NCBI GenBank assembly: GCA_027488215.1
Contig: JAIYCB010000006.1
Coordinates: 1 to 64,000 of the forward strand
Length of the DNA stretch: 64,000 nt
DNA from: Comamonadaceae bacterium
GTDB taxonomy: Bacteria > Pseudomonadota > Gammaproteobacteria > Burkholderiales > Burkholderiaceae_C
Direction: 5' to 3'
Part shown: positions 61,142 through 64,000 of the stretch, in pieces
How positions within the stretch are numbered: the stretch's first letter is position 1
Layout: the number at the start of each line of letters is the position of its first letter
Position numbers and translations under genes: made by a program
The notes under the pieces: model-generated
What the model was told of the DNA's origin: nothing
What the model saw: the letters and a program-made list of their open reading frames with translations, nothing else
Databases searched by the model: none

Positions 61142-61621
61142 CTACGCAGCCGGCTTTCCGTTGTAGCGGTAACGGAAGGTGCAGCAGGACGCGCCCTCCA
61201 TGATGGTCTGCTTGCGTTCGAGAGAAATGTTCGGGTCGTAGCCCTGGCAAAATGTGCCGTCACGATTGCAAGAGAGCAAATGGCCGATCTTGCCCAAGCC
61301 CATTTCCTGGTAGGTCTCGGCATACTGGCAGCGCGTGATGTCGAAATCGAACGCCGTGTCGCTGGCATTGATCACCTTCATCTCCAGCGCGCCGTCACTC
61401 GTCCAATGTTCATAGAGCTGAATGAAGTCGGCCATGGAAGTTTGCCCTCCAACCTTCTGAGCAAAATATTGGCCTTCGGCCACTGCGGCCTTGCGGATGG
61501 CCGCATCCAGAATCGAAGCCGCGCGCTCTTCTCCGATCTGCGCCACCATTTCTGTATAGATGGGGCCAATCACTTGGGCCTGGAGCTTGCGCTTGGTGAG
61601 GGTGGGGATTTCAGTTGTCAT
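61142..61621 (-). CDS. L-2-amino-thiazoline-4-carboxylate hydrolase family protein
   Basis: A 159-residue protein with the ATC-hydrolase family pattern: 'FDITRCQYAETYQEMGLGKIGHLLSCNRDGTFCQGYDPNISLERKQTIMEGASCCTFRYR' in outline. The RC-x-YAE, LSCNRD, G-Y-P-I-L-R-QT-M-G and C-F-Y blocks are all seen. In Pseudomonas such an enzyme hydrolyses ATC to N-carbamoyl- or S-carbamoyl-cysteine on the way to L-cysteine. The required partner carbamoylcysteine hydrolase is not nearby, so the in vivo reaction is uncertain. Confidence 0.85.
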   Translation of the reverse strand: MTTEIPTLTKRKLQAQVIGPIYTEMVAQIGEERAASILDAAIRKAAVAEGQYFAQKVGGQTSMADFIQLYEHWTSDGALEMKVINASDTAFDFDITRCQYAETYQEMGLGKIGHLLSCNRDGTFCQGYDPNISLERKQTIMEGASCCTFRYRYNGKPAA

Positions 61622-61682
61622 GCATGCACCTGTTGAATGGAAGCCAATAACTTGACGCCCTGAGGTGGAGCGTCTGTGAGAT

Positions 61683-62588
61683 TCAATGCGCTTTCATCGC
61701 CTTGCCCACTTCCAATGCGCCCTGCTCCGAGCCTGAGCGCGGCACGATCTCACCATCGCGGTCAGTGACCTGTGCCATGGCTGCTGCCAGGCGCTCGGCG
61801 GTATCGGGACCGGTGCCCAGGTGCACGCCTTGGGTCAGGGTGATGTGCGCCACTTCGAAGCTGCCTGCGCCTGCGCAAATGATGGTGCGGTTGGGAGCGT
61901 CCTCGCTGGCCATGACCAGCATGGCGGGCACCACGGCGCTGGGGTCCAGGGCTTGCAACACGGCTTCGGGCATCAGGCCTTCGGTCATGCGGGTGGCGGC
62001 CGTGGGTGCCAGGCAGTTCACCCGGATGTGGTGCTTTTCGCCTTCGATTGACAGGGTCTGCATCAGACCCGCCAGCGCCATCTTGGCCGCGCCGTAATTG
62101 GCTTGGCCAAAATTGCCATAGAGGCCACTGGATGAGGTGGTCATGACGATGCGGCCATAGTTTTGTGCCTGCATGAGGGGCCACACAGCCTTGGTGCAAT
62201 GCACCGCGCCCATGACGTGCACATCCATCACCAGCTTGAAGTCGGCCAAGTCCATCTTGGCAAAACTCTTGTCGCGCAAGATGCCCGCGTTGTTGACCAG
62301 GATGTCCACCCTGCCCCAGGCGTCCACCGCCTGCTGGACCATGGCTTTGACGGCCTCAAAGTCGGTGACCGATGCGCCATTGGCCAAGGCTTCACCGCCC
62401 GCCGCGCGGATTTCATTGACCACCGCTTGCGCGGCCGACACCGAGCCGCCCACGCCATGCACATCGCCGCCCAAATCGTTGACCAGCACCTTGGCCCCAC
62501 GGGCTGCCAGCGCCAGGGCGTGTTGTTTGCCCAAACCGCCGCCTGCGCCCGTGACGATGGCCACGCGGCCTTTGAAATCGATGCTCAT
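61683..62588 (-). CDS. SDR oxidoreductase of the peroxisomal multifunctional-enzyme type
   Basis: A 301-residue short-chain dehydrogenase. 'GRVAIVTGAGGGLGKQHALALAARGAKVLVNDLGGDVHG' is the NAD site with the typical extended 'NDLGG' loop of 3-hydroxyacyl-CoA dehydrogenases of the MFE-2/HSD17B4 type. 'ILVNNAGILRDKSFAKM' and the active site 'TSSSGLYGNFGQANYGAAKMALAGLM' (S, Y-x-x-x-K) follow. It likely takes part in acyl-CoA beta-oxidation. ATG 62588 with AAGGA is chosen over a start at 62606. Confidence 0.9.
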   Translation of the reverse strand: MSIDFKGRVAIVTGAGGGLGKQHALALAARGAKVLVNDLGGDVHGVGGSVSAAQAVVNEIRAAGGEALANGASVTDFEAVKAMVQQAVDAWGRVDILVNNAGILRDKSFAKMDLADFKLVMDVHVMGAVHCTKAVWPLMQAQNYGRIVMTTSSSGLYGNFGQANYGAAKMALAGLMQTLSIEGEKHHIRVNCLAPTAATRMTEGLMPEAVLQALDPSAVVPAMLVMASEDAPNRTIICAGAGSFEVAHITLTQGVHLGTGPDTAERLAAAMAQVTDRDGEIVPRSGSEQGALEVGKAMKAH

Positions 62589-62723
62589 GTGTTTTCCTTG
62601 TGACATTGAAAGATGGGGTTGAGCTGATTCATCTGCTAATCTGGCCCCAATGACCCTGCAGCCCGCTGTGCACAGACTTTAAACCAGCCCCCGAGCACTG
62701 CCTGTTACCCGATTGACATCCTC

Positions 62724-63602
62724 ATGGAACTGAACACCACCATCCTGACCGCCCCCCCTTTGGACGCCGCCACCGTGGTGATGCTGCGCGATGGACCCGA
62801 TGGCTTACAGGTGCTGCTGATGCGCAGGCACCAGGCCTCGAATGTGCTGGGCGGTGCCTATGTGTTCCCGGGTGGCAAACTCGACTTGGAAGATCAACAC
62901 CCCTCCTGGATCCAGCGCCTGAGCCAGGAGAGTGCTACTTTGAACCAGCGTCTGAACGAGCCCGATATCCCGGGGAAACGGGCTGCAGGCCTGTTTGTGG
63001 CCGCCATGCGCGAAGCCTATGAAGAGTGCCGAGTGCTGCTCGGTTGCGCCCCACATGCCCAGCCACAGGCCGAGGCCCTGCTGCAGGCCTTGCGCAGCGG
63101 CCAAAGTTGGCATGAGGCCTTTGCGGCCCAGGCCCTGGCCTTGCACACCGAGCAGCTGTTGCCCTGGTGCCGCTGGATCACACCGCGCCAGGCCTCGGTG
63201 ACCAACAAGCGCTTTGACACCCGTTTTTTTGTCACCCAGGTACCCGACGACCAATTGGCCGAGCACGACAACTTTGAAGCGACCGAAGCCTTGTGGATCC
63301 ATCCGCGCCAAGCACTGCTGCGCTACTGGGACCGCGAGATCGAGTTGGCACCGCCCCAGATCATGAGTCTGGTGCACCTGAACCGACACCCGAATGCCCA
63401 TAGCGTACTGGCCGAGGCGCAAAACCGCCGCCCCCCGGTGATCCAGCCCGAACCTTTTGACCAAGACGGCATCCGCACCATTTGCTACCCGGGAGATCCG
63501 CGCCACTCGGTCCGCGAAGCGGCCTTTCCCGGCCCCAGCCGTTTGATGTTCAAAAACAAACGTTTTGAACCCGTGGCAGGCTTGGCCGCTTTGCTTGACT
63601 AG
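62724..63602 (+). CDS. Nudix hydrolase (NUDT19-like)
   Basis: A 292-residue Nudix protein. 'ATVVMLRDGPDGLQVLLMRRHQASNVLGGAYVFPGGKLD' opens the domain. The Nudix box is split by an insertion: GGKLD comes first, and the 'AMREAYEECRVLLG' helix (R-E-x-x-EE) follows about 40 residues later. The insertion is typical of the NUDT7/NUDT19 group that cleaves CoA and acyl-CoA diphosphate bonds. The C-terminal domain holds a 'LAPPQIMSLVHLNRH' segment. The substrate is inferred. Confidence 0.88.
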   Translation: MELNTTILTAPPLDAATVVMLRDGPDGLQVLLMRRHQASNVLGGAYVFPGGKLDLEDQHPSWIQRLSQESATLNQRLNEPDIPGKRAAGLFVAAMREAYEECRVLLGCAPHAQPQAEALLQALRSGQSWHEAFAAQALALHTEQLLPWCRWITPRQASVTNKRFDTRFFVTQVPDDQLAEHDNFEATEALWIHPRQALLRYWDREIELAPPQIMSLVHLNRHPNAHSVLAEAQNRRPPVIQPEPFDQDGIRTICYPGDPRHSVREAAFPGPSRLMFKNKRFEPVAGLAALLD

Positions 63603-63665
63603 AATACGCAATGACCACGTTTCATTTGCTTACGTGATTTTTGTATTCACTTGTAACTTCGCCTC

Positions 63666-64000
63666 ATGAGCCAAACACCTCAGCCAATCTATTTGTCCAT
63701 TGAGCGGGCCATGGAATTCATTGGTGACGCCAATGGCGTGCTGTCTCTGCTCAAGACGCTGCAGCAAACCCTCAGCGACGATTTACCACGCTTGCAAGAG
63801 CTGCTGGACAAAGGCGAGGTCTACGCCGCCAATCGCATCCTGCATCAACTCAAGGGCTTCACGCCTGTGTTTTGTGTGGACGGCCTGGTCGAGTTGGTGG
63901 TCAAGGTCGAAGGGATGAGCAAGCACGCCGACGCCAGCGAGGTGCGCTCTGCCTATGCACAGCTGTCACCGCAGTTGGAAGCCCTGCGCCAAGAAGTCAT
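63666..64000 (+). CDS. Hpt-domain-like phosphotransfer protein, partial
   Basis: The frame opens MSQTPQPIYLSIERAM and stays open for 111 residues to the right edge. 'GVLSLLKTLQQTLSDDLPRLQELLDKGEVYAANRILHQLKGFTPVF' has the H-x-LKG motif of histidine phosphotransfer (Hpt) domains, with the phosphorylatable His in HQLKG and a preceding helix. The C-terminal end lies outside the window. Hybrid histidine kinase partners are not visible here. Confidence 0.7.
   Translation, partial: MSQTPQPIYLSIERAMEFIGDANGVLSLLKTLQQTLSDDLPRLQELLDKGEVYAANRILHQLKGFTPVFCVDGLVELVVKVEGMSKHADASEVRSAYAQLSPQLEALRQEV

Overview
The window reads as a chromosome segment of a GC-rich betaproteobacterium, most likely Burkholderiales and Comamonadaceae-like. 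The pointers are a feruloyl-CoA synthase/Bug-protein/MarR catabolic cluster, tandem cyanophycin synthetases with their DUF1854 and ABC partners, dense TRAP and Bug uptake genes, and flagellar promoters of the TCAAG-N-GCCGAT type. I cannot fix the genus. I see no rRNA, tRNA, CRISPR array, prophage or insertion sequence.

Layout. 0-4 kb: a truncated DUF5615/DUF433 toxin-antitoxin pair, an EPS-type MarR regulator, a VanZ-like membrane protein, an adhesin-E-like secreted protein and a FemAB-like acyltransferase. 3.8-12 kb: a motility block with motA-motB, a sigma54 activator without a receiver domain, and an operon of FlgP, a FlgT-like protein, a FimV-tail-like protein, a FliK-like protein and a stand-alone FlhB C-terminal domain. 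Two matching sigma28-type promoters sit ahead of the two flagellar operons. 12-21.3 kb: a CoA-dependent hydroxycinnamate cluster (CoA ligase, hydratase, thiolase, dehydrogenase, hotdog thioesterase, Bug protein, acyl-CoA dehydrogenase, MarR regulator). It has a MarR-type palindrome at its head and REP-like repeats in its gaps. 21.3-29.6 kb: an OmpA-type lipoprotein, a FAH-family enzyme, an FKBP isomerase, then grpE-dnaK-dnaJ behind a clear sigma32 promoter, and a beta-CASP metallo-hydrolase.

29.6-37.3 kb is a cyanophycin locus: DUF1854 protein and an unusual ABC exporter (PH-like domain plus zinc ribbon) on the minus strand, divergent from a CphA paralogue with a ruined Mur-ligase P-loop and an intact CphA. 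37.3-43.2 kb: an acyltransferase, nitronate monooxygenase, acyl-CoA dehydrogenase and etfBA with an upstream palindrome. 43.3-50.7 kb: a sugar-acid-type cluster (IlvD/Edd dehydratase, DenD-like dehydrogenase, TRAP transporter, class II aldolase, beta-hydroxyacid dehydrogenase) without the usual tetronate kinase. 50.7-57 kb: MscS channel, enoyl-CoA hydratase, histone-deacetylase-like hydrolase, MltB-like transglycosylase, a small Trp-rich protein and a type II NADH dehydrogenase.

57.2-62 kb is the least ordinary stretch. A secreted subtilase carries two copies of a domain with a GWWWN-x-DESG signature. A separate secreted protein on the other strand carries a third copy (WWWNPAQSG), and it overlaps a polysaccharide-lyase-like ORF in the -1 frame. 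An ATC-hydrolase-family protein lies just upstream of that pair. The window closes with an SDR, a Nudix hydrolase and a truncated Hpt-type protein.

Five compound clusters of REP-like elements (core GTCATTGCGAG / CGCTTCGCTC) fill intergenic gaps. Two have expanded into regular tandem arrays of 36 bp and 78 bp.
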